Assembly (NCBI GenBank): GCA_903924465.1
Contig: CAIYBN010000118.1
Span: forward strand, 1 to 56,879
Source: an uncultured Myxococcales bacterium
Lineage (GTDB): Bacteria > Myxococcota_A > UBA9042
DNA length: 56,879 nucleotides
Reading direction: 5' to 3'
The notes beneath the pieces are model-generated. The model was not told where the DNA came from and searched no databases. It saw only the letters and a list, made by a program, of their open reading frames with translations. Shown one piece after another: positions 43,845-52,693 of the stretch. The stretch's first letter is position 1; each line of letters opens with the position of its first letter. The translations under genes were made by a program, and so were the position numbers.

Positions 43845-45100
43845 GGCGCGCGTCCTTGGGCCACGGCGTCCAACAGGACTTGTCGGAAACGTTGGGCAAT
43901 CGCGGCACGGTCATTGTGCAGTTCCACATAGCGTCGCCCACGTTCGCCCTTCGCGTCAGCCTCCCGATCATCGGCCAGCAACGACTCCAGCCCGGCCTGC
44001 AGACCGACGGGATCGCCTGCGGCAGACACACTGCCGCAATCCGCTGCCCGGGCAATCATCGCCACTTCGCCGTCCGCGCTCAAAATCACCGGCCGCCTCG
44101 ATGCCATCGATTCGTAGATCTTCGACGGCACGGTATGGTTGTCTTTGCGCGGCCGCAGGATCACCAGCGTCGCCCACGCTGCGGCATAGATTCCCGGCAC
44201 CAGCTGGCGATCCACCGGCCCCAGCACGCTGACGTGCAGGAGGTGCTCCGCCTGGACCCGGTCCACCAGATGCTGGCGCAGGCTGCCGTCGCCGACCAGG
44301 CAGAAATGCAGCCGGTCGTCGCCTTGGGCCTGGCGAACCCGGGCGATGTCCAGCACAAGGTCCAAACCTTGCGGCGGATTGAACACGCCGGCGTAGACGA
44401 CCAGCTTCTTGTCCTGCGGCACGCCCTGTTGGGTCAGCCACGCGCGGGCGTGATCATGCGTCTCCGCCGCCTCGCGATCGTACCGAGCGAGATCGGCGCC
44501 GTTTGACAGCACGTGGACTGTGCCTGGACGCGCGCCCAGTTGCTCCAGGCGAATCTTCTTGCCCTCGCTCACCGTCGTCACCGCCGCCGAGTCCGCCAGC
44601 ACCACCTGGTTCAGCTGCTCCAGCGCGTGGATCGCCGGCCCCGCTTTGACGCGGCCCGCCGCCACGACAGCTTCTGGCCAAATATCGCGGACATCCAGCA
44701 CGTGTGGCACGCCAAAGCGCTTCGCCAACAGCCAGGAAGTGTAACCGACGGTCGGCGGCGGCGTCGTGCCGATCACGATGTCCGGCTTGTGGCGCAGTGG
44801 CAGCCCCCGCAGCAAGACGCTGGCGGCAAAGGTGGCGTAGAGCATCGCCTTGCGCGCCGCGGTATGACCGCCCAGAGCGAGAATCGGCGTGCGAATCACG
44901 TGGATGCCGTCTATCGTCTCCGATTGCGTCAGCCGCTGGCGCGCATCCGGGTAGATGCGCCCCTGCGGAAAATTGGGAAACGTCGTGAGCAGCGTCACGT
45001 CGTCGCCGGCTTGCACGAACGCCCGACCGAGATCGCCGAAGCGCGCGGCCGGCGCACCCATCTCCGGATGAAAGAACTGTGAGACGATCAGGATCCGCAC
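43841..45100 (-). CDS. Glycosyltransferase family 4 (WbuB-like)
   Basis: A 419-residue GT-B enzyme. RILIVSQFFHPEMGAPAARF is the typical start of the WbuB/FnlA-region GT4 group. GTTPPPTVGYTSWLLAK and VLDVRDIWPEAVVAAG are conserved acceptor-side motifs. The donor side has LSNGADLARYD, YAGVFNPPQGLDL and KIYESMASRRPVILSADGE. It probably adds an amino sugar to a lipid-linked oligosaccharide. The start is a GTG directly after the sspB stop, with only a weak site, so translation may depend on coupling. It overlaps the heparinase-like gene by four bases. Confidence 0.9.
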   Translation of the reverse strand: MRILIVSQFFHPEMGAPAARFGDLGRAFVQAGDDVTLLTTFPNFPQGRIYPDARQRLTQSETIDGIHVIRTPILALGGHTAARKAMLYATFAASVLLRGLPLRHKPDIVIGTTPPPTVGYTSWLLAKRFGVPHVLDVRDIWPEAVVAAGRVKAGPAIHALEQLNQVVLADSAAVTTVSEGKKIRLEQLGARPGTVHVLSNGADLARYDREAAETHDHARAWLTQQGVPQDKKLVVYAGVFNPPQGLDLVLDIARVRQAQGDDRLHFCLVGDGSLRQHLVDRVQAEHLLHVSVLGPVDRQLVPGIYAAAWATLVILRPRKDNHTVPSKIYESMASRRPVILSADGEVAMIARAADCGSVSAAGDPVGLQAGLESLLADDREADAKGERGRRYVELHNDRAAIAQRFRQVLLDAVAQGRAP

Positions 45101-45104
45101 GGGC

Positions 45105-45647
45105 CTACTTCACGCGGCGCAGATGGCCGGTCCCGCGCGGTGGTGCGGGTGCTGGTTCGGTGGATTCGTCAGCGGGCGCCGTTGCCTCCTGCACTTCCAC
45201 GCGTCCGCCGGCAATGACCTGCAATCCATGACGGGCCGGCGCTTCGTTCGACGTATCCGGCAAAGCATCCGCATCGACCGGTTGCACGCGAGCGGCCCGT
45301 TTCGTCTGCGGCGCGGCGCGATGGGCGTCGCTGGGCAAATCTTCCTGCCAATGCTGTCCCTGGCTGCGCGCGTCGTCCGTGATCGCAAAGACCGCGGTCC
45401 ACGGCACGATGCACAGGTACGGCTGGCCGGCGAACTGGAGAGACGCGCGCACTTCGCTGTCGTCAAAGGTGAAATCAGCGACGTTGTAGCGGTAGGAGTA
45501 GTTCAGCACCAGCCACGGATCGGTGCGAAACCGTTCCGGCACGCTGACGCCGGGCGCGCGGGCATCGAAGTGCAACGCCGTGACACTCGTCTCCAGCAGA
45601 TGCCGAAAACAGCGTTGTTTGGCGCGATTGCGATCCACCAAGCTCAT
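45105..45647 (-). CDS. sspB: ClpXP adaptor SspB
   Basis: A 180-residue adaptor that delivers ssrA-tagged proteins to ClpXP. DARAPGVSVPERFRTDPWLV, LNYSYRYNVADFTFDDSEVR and FAGQPYLCIVPWTAVFAI are the three blocks of the substrate-binding domain. A flexible Pro/Ala/Glu-rich linker of about 60 residues follows, and the chain ends in LRRVK. In E. coli the same place has LRVVK, the ClpX-binding tail, so the docking function looks kept. GGAG lies nine bases before the ATG. The gene follows the GNAT gene by six bases and precedes the GT4 gene. Confidence 0.9.
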   Translation of the reverse strand: MSLVDRNRAKQRCFRHLLETSVTALHFDARAPGVSVPERFRTDPWLVLNYSYRYNVADFTFDDSEVRASLQFAGQPYLCIVPWTAVFAITDDARSQGQHWQEDLPSDAHRAAPQTKRAARVQPVDADALPDTSNEAPARHGLQVIAGGRVEVQEATAPADESTEPAPAPPRGTGHLRRVK

Positions 45648-45653
45648 GCGCCG

Positions 45654-46124
45654 CTACTCCCACTCAAACCGGAAGAAGAACCGTTCACGGCCGAGACGGC
45701 GAAAGCCAAGGCTGCGATACAAGAGCGCCGCCGGCGCGTTGCCGTGGTACGCCTCCAGGTCGATGCCCTTGACGCCTTCCGCGCGCGCGCGCTCCAGCAG
45801 GCGCACGACGAGCGCGCGGCCATACCCGTGCTGCCGCGCGGACTTTGCCACATAAAGTTCCTCAATCCACAGCGACCAACCGGAGAACTTGACGGACGGC
45901 ACACGGCTGGCAACCAGCACACCGACGGCCTCACCGCCGGGCTCCGGCCGCAGGACCAGCAGCACGGAACGCGAGTCGCTGCACAGCGCATCGTAGACCG
46001 TCCGCAAGGCTTCCGGGTCAACCGGCAGTCGCAGATCAGTCAGATCCTCTGCAAAGAGTTGGACAACGGCATCCCGGTCGCCGGGCAGCGCGGGCTCAAT
46101 CACGGGCGGTATGACAGCGGTCAC
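45654..46124 (-). CDS. GNAT family N-acetyltransferase
   Basis: A 156-residue acetyltransferase. WIEELYVAKSARQHGYGRAL is the acetyl-CoA-binding region with the Q/R-x-x-G-x-G motif (RQHGYGRA), followed by LLERARAEGVKGIDLEAYHGN and LYRSLGFRRLGRERFF. I chose the GTG at 46124, with AGGAGG six bases upstream, giving the standard GNAT length; the longer frame to 46337 adds a poor N-terminus. The substrate is unknown. It appears to head the minus-strand unit that runs through sspB to the WecA-type gene. Confidence 0.87.
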   Translation of the reverse strand: MTAVIPPVIEPALPGDRDAVVQLFAEDLTDLRLPVDPEALRTVYDALCSDSRSVLLVLRPEPGGEAVGVLVASRVPSVKFSGWSLWIEELYVAKSARQHGYGRALVVRLLERARAEGVKGIDLEAYHGNAPAALLYRSLGFRRLGRERFFFRFEWE

Positions 46125-46388
46125 GGCAGCCTCCTGTTCGGAGTATAGCCTCATTGCCTTGGCTTCGGTAGCGCCCCGGAAAGTGCCGGTGGAGGATGCA
46201 GAACCCAAAGCGGCGCCGAGCACCGACAAGGCGGTGTTGCGCACCGGGAGCCGCAGAAGTGCGATGCCACCGCCAAGGAATGCAAGTTGTTGCTGGTGAA
46301 CCGCGCGCGCGACCTGCCAGCGCTTGTAACGTTGCATCCGGAAAATGGCAAGTGGCGAAATTGCGCGATTTATCTGTGATTACAAAGT

Positions 46389-47477
46389 CTAGCCCGCCTT
46401 TCCCTGGACCTTCGCGATCTCGTCATATTCGTTCTGGTACATCGTCAGCGCGTCGCGCACAACGGCCAGGTGCACGGCGTTGTCGGCATCCTCCTGCACG
46501 TGATCCAGCCGCGTCATCTGCCGCTCGACTTCGTCCAGCCGGTCGATGATTTCCGCCAACTTGCCCAAATCCCGCGTCCGCCGCGAATGGCCGGCGAAGT
46601 GCTGACCGTAGCTCTCCAGTTCCGCGTCCGCCGCCGTCGCCAAATCCTTGACCATGCTGGCGAAAGTCGCGGATTGTCGTTCACCACGCACCGCCGCCAG
46701 TTCCTGCGTCCACATCTGCAGGCGATTCTCGACAATCCCAATGTTCTCCAGATTGTGTGCATCGTGCAGGCCTTGCGCCTGCAGCGCCTTCATGCGCTCC
46801 CGGACCGCTTCCAGCGCTTCCACCAGCCGCACCAGCAACTCCGGTCGACGGGACACCCGCGGCAGACCGGCAAAGTGAACCTTGTACTGATTGAACAAAT
46901 TGTTGGCGACGCTGGCCATCGCACCCGCCTGGTCATCAGGCGCTGCCTCGGTTTGCGCCGCCGCAATGTGCCCAGATTCTGTGCGAAACTGCTGCAGGCG
47001 GCCTTCGACCACCTCGATGTCGGCGCGGAGCCCTTCCAGATCCTGATCGGCCAGAATCGCCTTCATCTGGGTGTGAATCTCCGCCAATTCGGCAATGGTG
47101 TCGCGCAGGTACGTACCGTCGCGACTGCCGCGGTTCTGGCCGGCAAAGTGCCGCGCATAACGGTGAAAAACCAGATTGGCGCGCATGCCGAGCATCGACG
47201 CTTCACGCGCCAGCGGTCCCAGCTGGGCCTGAAGTTGCACCACGGCCTCGCGTTCGGTCGTGTACAGGCTGAGTTGGCGTTCGGCGGTCTGGGTGAGCGC
47301 CAGTCGATCCGTCCCTTGTTTGAGCGAGCGAACATCGACCAGAACCGATTGCGCATCGGCGATCATGGTCGCCAACAACTCGGGCCGCCTGGTCAGGCGC
47401 GGATGACCGGCAAAATGCAGGGCGTAGCGGACATCGTTGTTGGAGAGACGGCGGTGGAGGTCAGAAAGCGTAGCCAT
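46389..47477 (-). CDS. Protein of four HFAG repeats, novel family
   Basis: A 362-residue cytoplasmic protein of four internal repeats of about 90 residues. Each starts with Y-x-x-HFAG-x-x-R-x-[ST]-R: HFAG lies at 21-24, 110-113, 201-204 and 293-296. Each repeat then has long helices rich in Leu, Arg and Glu and ends with a pattern like V-x-x-x-L-x-x-[YFW]-x-x-E (GRLQQFRTE, NRLQMWTQE, DALTMYQNE). I know no family for it. A four-helix bundle per repeat and a coiled, scaffold-like molecule are plausible. The ATG at 47477 has AAGGAG seven bases upstream. It is divergent from the aminotransferase gene at 47702. Confidence 0.82.
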   Translation of the reverse strand: MATLSDLHRRLSNNDVRYALHFAGHPRLTRRPELLATMIADAQSVLVDVRSLKQGTDRLALTQTAERQLSLYTTEREAVVQLQAQLGPLAREASMLGMRANLVFHRYARHFAGQNRGSRDGTYLRDTIAELAEIHTQMKAILADQDLEGLRADIEVVEGRLQQFRTESGHIAAAQTEAAPDDQAGAMASVANNLFNQYKVHFAGLPRVSRRPELLVRLVEALEAVRERMKALQAQGLHDAHNLENIGIVENRLQMWTQELAAVRGERQSATFASMVKDLATAADAELESYGQHFAGHSRRTRDLGKLAEIIDRLDEVERQMTRLDHVQEDADNAVHLAVVRDALTMYQNEYDEIAKVQGKAG

Positions 47478-47701
47478 GGGCAACTCCTTGTCACAGTCGG
47501 TCCATCAAAGTCCGGCACCTGTTTGGGCGAGCCGCGAGTCGCCACAGGCGCGAGTTGGCGACCCAGCCAACAGCAACGGTGCGGATCGGAGCTTCCGAGA
47601 CGCACGGTCAGGCGGCGGGACGTGCCATGGAATCGCCGGCGATGCAACACGCGGCTGGTCATTCAGACGGCGATCTGGCACCTTGCTCGTCGGAGGTCGC
47701 T

Positions 47702-48631
47702 GTGCCCATTCCGCGTTCGATCGTTGCGCTGCAGGACCCGGATACCGCGCAGTACCAGATTCTGGATGGCGAAAACGCCAAAGTGAGCGTGTTCGACCGC
47801 AGTTTTCACTTTGGCGATTCGCTCTACGAAGTCGCACGGACCTACAACGGCATCCTGTTTGCCCATGACGACCATGTGACGCGGCTGCGGCGATCGGCGA
47901 GCCTCGCGCATTTCGAAGAACTGCCGGATCTGGACCAGCTCGCGGAGATGGTTCGCGATGCGTGCCACGAGTTCGTCTACCGCTACGGCAACGTGGAGCT
48001 GTACGTTCGAACCACCATCAGCCGCGGCGTGGGCGACGTGAACATGGATCGCCGCACGTCTGGCAAGCCGTATGCGCTCGTGATCGTCAAGGATTTGCGC
48101 AAGGATCCCGGCCCGCCGTTGGAGCCGCAGAGCTGGGTCGTCGCGCAACGGCGGCGCAACCTGGTGACGGCGTTGGATCCGGCGATGAAGTCGGGAAACT
48201 ACCTGAACAGCGTGCTCGCCCTGGCAGAAGCGCAGAGCTACGGTGCGGACGACGCGTTGATGCTGGATTATCGCGGGTATGCGACCGAGGGGACGGCGTC
48301 GAACTTTTTTGTGGTGAAACATGGCGAAGTCTGGACGGCGCCGCTCAGCGTCGGCATTCTCGCTGGCGTGACGCGGGCCCAAGTGATGGAAACCTGCCGG
48401 GATCTGGATATCACGTTGCGCGAACGCCTGATGAGTCGCTATGACCTGCAGCATGTGGATGAGCTGTTCCTGTCGTCGTCCGTTCGCGAGGTCCAGCCGA
48501 TTGTCGCGCTGGATGGTCGACCGGTGGGCGACGGCACGCCGGGACCGGTCACGCAGCGCGTCGCGGTCGCGTTGCGGGCCAGGATCGACGCCTGGTGCTT
48601 GGCGCATGCGGACGCATCGCTCTGGCTGTGA
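47702..48631 (+). CDS. Class IV PLP aminotransferase (branched-chain/D-amino acid type)
   Basis: A 309-residue fold-type IV aminotransferase. VSVFDRSFHFGDSLYEVART is the N-terminal motif. The PLP lysine is in AMKSGNYLNSVLALAEAQS. DDALMLDYRGYATEGTASNF is the signature following it, and ILAGVTRAQVMETCRDLDI lies near the C-terminus. These fit branched-chain aminotransferase or the related D-amino-acid and aminodeoxychorismate enzymes; the sequence alone does not separate them. I chose the GTG at 47702, five bases after GGAGG, instead of the ATG-like start at 47555. Confidence 0.9.
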   Translation: MPIPRSIVALQDPDTAQYQILDGENAKVSVFDRSFHFGDSLYEVARTYNGILFAHDDHVTRLRRSASLAHFEELPDLDQLAEMVRDACHEFVYRYGNVELYVRTTISRGVGDVNMDRRTSGKPYALVIVKDLRKDPGPPLEPQSWVVAQRRRNLVTALDPAMKSGNYLNSVLALAEAQSYGADDALMLDYRGYATEGTASNFFVVKHGEVWTAPLSVGILAGVTRAQVMETCRDLDITLRERLMSRYDLQHVDELFLSSSVREVQPIVALDGRPVGDGTPGPVTQRVAVALRARIDAWCLAHADASLWL

Positions 48632-48673
48632 CGTTCATTCAACTCACTGTTTCAATTGAGGAGTCGAGAATCG

Positions 48674-49129
48674 ATGCGGAAGATGCGGGTGATAGCTGTA
48701 GTGTTGGCGGTGCTGACCCTGTCGGAAGCGGCGCCGGCGCTTGCTGTGGACGCCCTCGAGGGCGGCAAGCCGCGCCACAAAGTCAAGGAAATTGGCGAGC
48801 TGGACGCGGATGCGCCGAAGGAGACCGGCGGCAAGATTCAATTCATCCCAACCGGCAAGGCGCGCAAGCAACTGCGATCGGAAAAACGCAAAGAGCGGTT
48901 GGCGCGCAAGGCGGAACTGCGCAAGCAGCGCAAAGAGGAACATGCGCGGCTACGGAGCCTGCGGCACGGTCAACGGGCCGAGAAGAAGGCGCACAAGGTG
49001 CGCGTTCACAAGGAGCACAAGGCGAAAGTGCACAAAGTGAAGGCGCACAAGGTCAGGACACACCGGTCGCATGGCGCCAAGCACGTCGGTGGCAAGCATC
49101 ACGCGGGCCGCAAGCATAAGAAGCGATAG
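48674..49129 (+). CDS. Small exported protein with a very basic Lys/His/Arg tail
   Basis: A 151-residue protein with a clear signal peptide (MRKMRVIAVVLAVLTLSEAA, cleavage after ALA). The mature protein is unusual: about a third of it is Lys or Arg and the end is Lys/His-rich, with units such as KVHK, KAHK and HRSHGAK. It should carry a very high positive charge and could bind metal ions, DNA, acidic polysaccharide or lipopolysaccharide. GAGGAG lies ten bases before the ATG at 48674; a TTG at 48656 is the alternative. It follows the aminotransferase gene by 42 bases and converges on dnaE with a gap of three bases. Confidence 0.75.
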   Translation: MRKMRVIAVVLAVLTLSEAAPALAVDALEGGKPRHKVKEIGELDADAPKETGGKIQFIPTGKARKQLRSEKRKERLARKAELRKQRKEEHARLRSLRHGQRAEKKAHKVRVHKEHKAKVHKVKAHKVRTHRSHGAKHVGGKHHAGRKHKKR

Positions 49130-49132
49130 CGA

Positions 49133-52100
49133 TCAGCCCATTCGCGCGGCGCCACGACCCAGCGCACGCTCCAGCTTGCCGATGAGATCATCGGAAAGTG
49201 CGACCTGCCACTGGTTGCCTGCAGTGATCGATACTTCGCCCAAACCCGGCGACCGTACCTGCACCTGCACCTTGGCGTTGCCGGGCGCAGCCCGCAGCAG
49301 CGACTTCAGTTCGTCCAGCTTGCGCGGCTGAATGTCGTCCACATGGAGCGAGACCTTGAGCACATCGGATTTCGCCAGCATGGCGTCGTCCAACGGCTTG
49401 GCGCTGTCCACCGAAAGCTGCACCTTCGTCTCGTCCTGACGGTCCAATCCGAGCGACACCGTCAGCAGCAGCGGCGCGTTGCCTTGCAGCAAATGGCCAA
49501 TTTCGCCCAGCGTCCGCGGAAAAATCACCAATTCGGTCTGCCCGCTGCGATCTTCCACGACCGTGTACGCCATCCGGTCGCCTTTTTGCGTCAGCCGTTC
49601 GCGATGCGACACCACGACCACGGCGATTTGCGCCTGGGGCCGCCGCCCTCGTCCGCGTTGGTCCTGATTGTGCAGCGCGTTCTGCACGTGCTCCGGATCC
49701 TTGAGCGTGGCAATTTGTTGCACGTTCAGCCGGTACAACTCCGCGGCGTAGCGGTCGAGCGGGTGGCCTGACACGTAAAAGCCAAGAATATCCTTCTCGA
49801 ACTGCAGTTGCTGGCGATCCGTCCAGTTCTCTTCAGCTGGGCCGTAATTGTCCGGAATCTTGACTGCCGGATCGTCGCCCATCAGGCCAAAGAGCGAGGA
49901 TTGCGCAGAATCGCGGGCCTTTTGGTCTTCCTGCGCCCGCTCCACCGCGCGGCCGATGTTGGACCACAGCACGTCGCGCGACTGCTGGAATCCGTCCATC
50001 GCGCCACATTTCACCAAGCATTCCAAGGCCTTTCTGTTCAGCTTGCGGGTATCCACGCGACGGCAGAGGTCGAACAGGCTCGCGAATGGCCCGTTCTTGC
50101 GCGCCGTCACCAAGGCGTCCACGGCGCTCTCGCCCAAGCCCTTGATGGCACCCAGGCCAAAGCGAATTTTGCCATTCGCGACGGAGAACGACAGCGACGA
50201 TTCATTTACGTCGGGCGGCAGTACGGCGATCCCGGAGGTGCGCGCGTGCTGGATATTTTGCACGACGCGGTCGGTGTCGCCCTGGTCGGCCGTCAGCAGC
50301 GCGGCGTAGAATTCCGTCGGGTACAGCGCCTTCAGGTACGCCGTCTGGTACGTGATGAGCCCATACGCAGCCGAGTGCGACTTGTTGAAGCCGTATTCAG
50401 CGAACTGCGCCATCAAATGGAAGATGTCGTCGGCGACGTGCGGATCGACGCCGCGTTCCACCGCGCCCGTCTTGAAGATCTCACCCCACTTCGCCATCTC
50501 ATCGGCTTTCTTTTTGCCCATCGCGCGGCGCAAATTATCCGCTTGACCCAGGGTAAAACCGGCGAGGATCTGCGCGACCTGCATCACCTGTTCCTGGTAG
50601 ACGATGACGCCGTACGTTTCCTCCAGCACTTCAGACAGTTTCGGATGCGGGAAGACGACTTCCTCGCGCTTGTGCTTGCGCTCGATGTAGCGCGTGTGCA
50701 TGCCCATGCCCAGCGGACCCGGGCGGTAGAGCGCGCCCGCGGCGATCAAGTCGCCGAATTCCGTGGGCTTGAGCCCAACCAACATGCCGGTAAAGCCGCT
50801 CGATTCCGTCTGGAAGATGCCCGCCGTGTCGCCGCGCGCGGTCACCGCGAACGCTCGCTGGTCGTTGAGCGGAATCTGCTCAATCTCGAATTTCGGCTCG
50901 CCCGCTGGCTTCTGTGCGTTGATGATGTCGACGCAATGGCGAATCATCGTCAGGTTCTTCAGGCCCAAAAAGTCGAACTTGACCAAGCCTGCTTTCTCGA
51001 CGTCATCCTTGTCGAATTGCGTCACATTTTCGCCAGCTTGACCCTTGCCGACCGGCACGTGCTCCCACAGCGGCCCGCGGCCGATCACCACACCCGCGGC
51101 GTGCATGCCGACGTTGCGCACCGCGCCTTCCAACAGCTGCGCAGTTTGCAGGAGCTTGTCCAGCGTCGGATCGTTGGCCATCTCATCGCGCAGCTGCTGG
51201 TTGCCGGCGATCGCGTCCTTCACCGTCTTGTGCTTCTCGTCCAGCGGCTCCAGCGCCTGCTCCATCAGTTTGGCGATGCGATCCACTTCCGGCAGCGGCA
51301 CCGCCAGCACGCGGCCGACATCGCGTATGGCGCCTTTGGCCTTGAGCGTGCCAAACGTGGCGATTTGCCCGACGCGGTCGTGGCCATATTTGTCAGCGAC
51401 GTAGTGGATCACTTCGCCGCGGCGGTCGACGCAGAAATCGATGTCAAAGTCAGGCATCGACACGCGTTCCGGATTCAGGAACCGCTCGAACAGCAGCTTG
51501 TAGGGCAGCGGGTCGAGATCCGTAATGCGCAGCGAATACGCCACCAGCGAGCCTGCGCCGGAACCGCGACCAGGACCAACCGGAATGCCCGCCTCTTTGG
51601 CCCAGCCAATGAAGTCCTGGACGATCAGGAAGTAGCCCGGGAAGTCCATCTTGGTGATGACGCCGATTTCCCGCTCCAGCCGCGCTTCGTAGACCTCCTG
51701 ATCCAATACTTCGCCCTTGGCGCGGTTCTCCAGCAGCCGGCGCTTCAGCCCTTCGCGCGCCAGGTTGGCAAAAAGGGTCGCCTCGTCCATGCCTTCCGGC
51801 ACCGGAAAGCGCGGCAGCATGGGATCGGTCTTGCCCAGGGTGAAATTGCAGCGCTCGGCGATCGTCAGGGTCGCGTCGCAGAGGTCGGGCCAGCGGGCAA
51901 AACGACGGCGCATCTCGTCGTTGTCGGCGAGATCCAGCTGCGTCGTCGGCAGATCGCCGGCCTGTGCCTGGATGCCCAGGCCGATGCACATCAGCACTTC
52001 GTGCGCCCGCGCTTCCTCGGGCTTGCCATAGTGCGCGTCGTTGGTCGCCACGCACGGGGTTTCCGTCTGCTGGCCGAGCGCAACAAGCTGCGGCACGAGC

Positions 52101-52642
52101 GCATCGTGCTCAGCCAAACCGCCCAACTGGCATTCCAGATAGAAGTCGCCCGGGGCAAACAGCGTCTTGTAGCGCGCCAGCAGGCGTTTGGCCTCGGTCG
52201 GCTCGTTGCGCAGCAGGGCGTTGGCAATTTCGCCGGACAGGTCGCCGGACAGGCCGATGAGTCCTTCTGAATGCTCCGCCAGCAGATCGTGGCTGATCCG
52301 CGGCGGCGCACCGGCAGGCGATTTCAGGTGCGCCATGGACACAAGGAACAGCAAATTCTGCCAGCCCGTCGCATTCTGGGCCAACAGCGTGACGTGGTGC
52401 ACGCGTTTGACGTGCTCGCCAACCGGGCGGGCGTTGATGCCGATGCAGCAGCCGTAGATGCCTTTGACGCCATGCTTGGCACAGGCGTCGGCGAATTCCA
52501 AGGCGCCGTGCAGGTTATCGTGGTCCGTGAGCGCGATCGCGGGCATCCCGGACGCCTTGGCAAACGCGACCATGTCGCCGATGCGCAGGGCACCGTCGGC
52601 AATCGAGAACTGGGTGTGGGTGTGCAGGTGGACGAAAGGCAT
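49133..52642 (-). CDS. dnaE: DNA polymerase III alpha subunit
   Basis: The 1169-residue replicative polymerase. FVHLHTHTQFSIADGALR opens the PHP domain. GPGRGSGAGSLVAYSLRITD and PDFDIDFCVDRRGEVIHYVA hold the catalytic Asp residues of the polymerase family C. GIIVYQEQ/MQVAQILAGF, FNKSHSAAYGLITYQTAYLK and the C-terminal OB-fold and tau-binding regions are present, so the gene is complete. It copies DNA within the replisome with the clamp and the epsilon proofreader. It lies 51 bases after the GH67/DUF4838-like lipoprotein gene on the same strand and has no strong ribosome binding site. Confidence 0.97.
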   Translation of the reverse strand: MPFVHLHTHTQFSIADGALRIGDMVAFAKASGMPAIALTDHDNLHGALEFADACAKHGVKGIYGCCIGINARPVGEHVKRVHHVTLLAQNATGWQNLLFLVSMAHLKSPAGAPPRISHDLLAEHSEGLIGLSGDLSGEIANALLRNEPTEAKRLLARYKTLFAPGDFYLECQLGGLAEHDALVPQLVALGQQTETPCVATNDAHYGKPEEARAHEVLMCIGLGIQAQAGDLPTTQLDLADNDEMRRRFARWPDLCDATLTIAERCNFTLGKTDPMLPRFPVPEGMDEATLFANLAREGLKRRLLENRAKGEVLDQEVYEARLEREIGVITKMDFPGYFLIVQDFIGWAKEAGIPVGPGRGSGAGSLVAYSLRITDLDPLPYKLLFERFLNPERVSMPDFDIDFCVDRRGEVIHYVADKYGHDRVGQIATFGTLKAKGAIRDVGRVLAVPLPEVDRIAKLMEQALEPLDEKHKTVKDAIAGNQQLRDEMANDPTLDKLLQTAQLLEGAVRNVGMHAAGVVIGRGPLWEHVPVGKGQAGENVTQFDKDDVEKAGLVKFDFLGLKNLTMIRHCVDIINAQKPAGEPKFEIEQIPLNDQRAFAVTARGDTAGIFQTESSGFTGMLVGLKPTEFGDLIAAGALYRPGPLGMGMHTRYIERKHKREEVVFPHPKLSEVLEETYGVIVYQEQVMQVAQILAGFTLGQADNLRRAMGKKKADEMAKWGEIFKTGAVERGVDPHVADDIFHLMAQFAEYGFNKSHSAAYGLITYQTAYLKALYPTEFYAALLTADQGDTDRVVQNIQHARTSGIAVLPPDVNESSLSFSVANGKIRFGLGAIKGLGESAVDALVTARKNGPFASLFDLCRRVDTRKLNRKALECLVKCGAMDGFQQSRDVLWSNIGRAVERAQEDQKARDSAQSSLFGLMGDDPAVKIPDNYGPAEENWTDRQQLQFEKDILGFYVSGHPLDRYAAELYRLNVQQIATLKDPEHVQNALHNQDQRGRGRRPQAQIAVVVVSHRERLTQKGDRMAYTVVEDRSGQTELVIFPRTLGEIGHLLQGNAPLLLTVSLGLDRQDETKVQLSVDSAKPLDDAMLAKSDVLKVSLHVDDIQPRKLDELKSLLRAAPGNAKVQVQVRSPGLGEVSITAGNQWQVALSDDLIGKLERALGRGAARMG

Positions 52643-52693
52643 GACGCCGCGAGGGTGCCAGAAGTTGCGGTCGCTGGCGAGGGAGCGCTGGTG

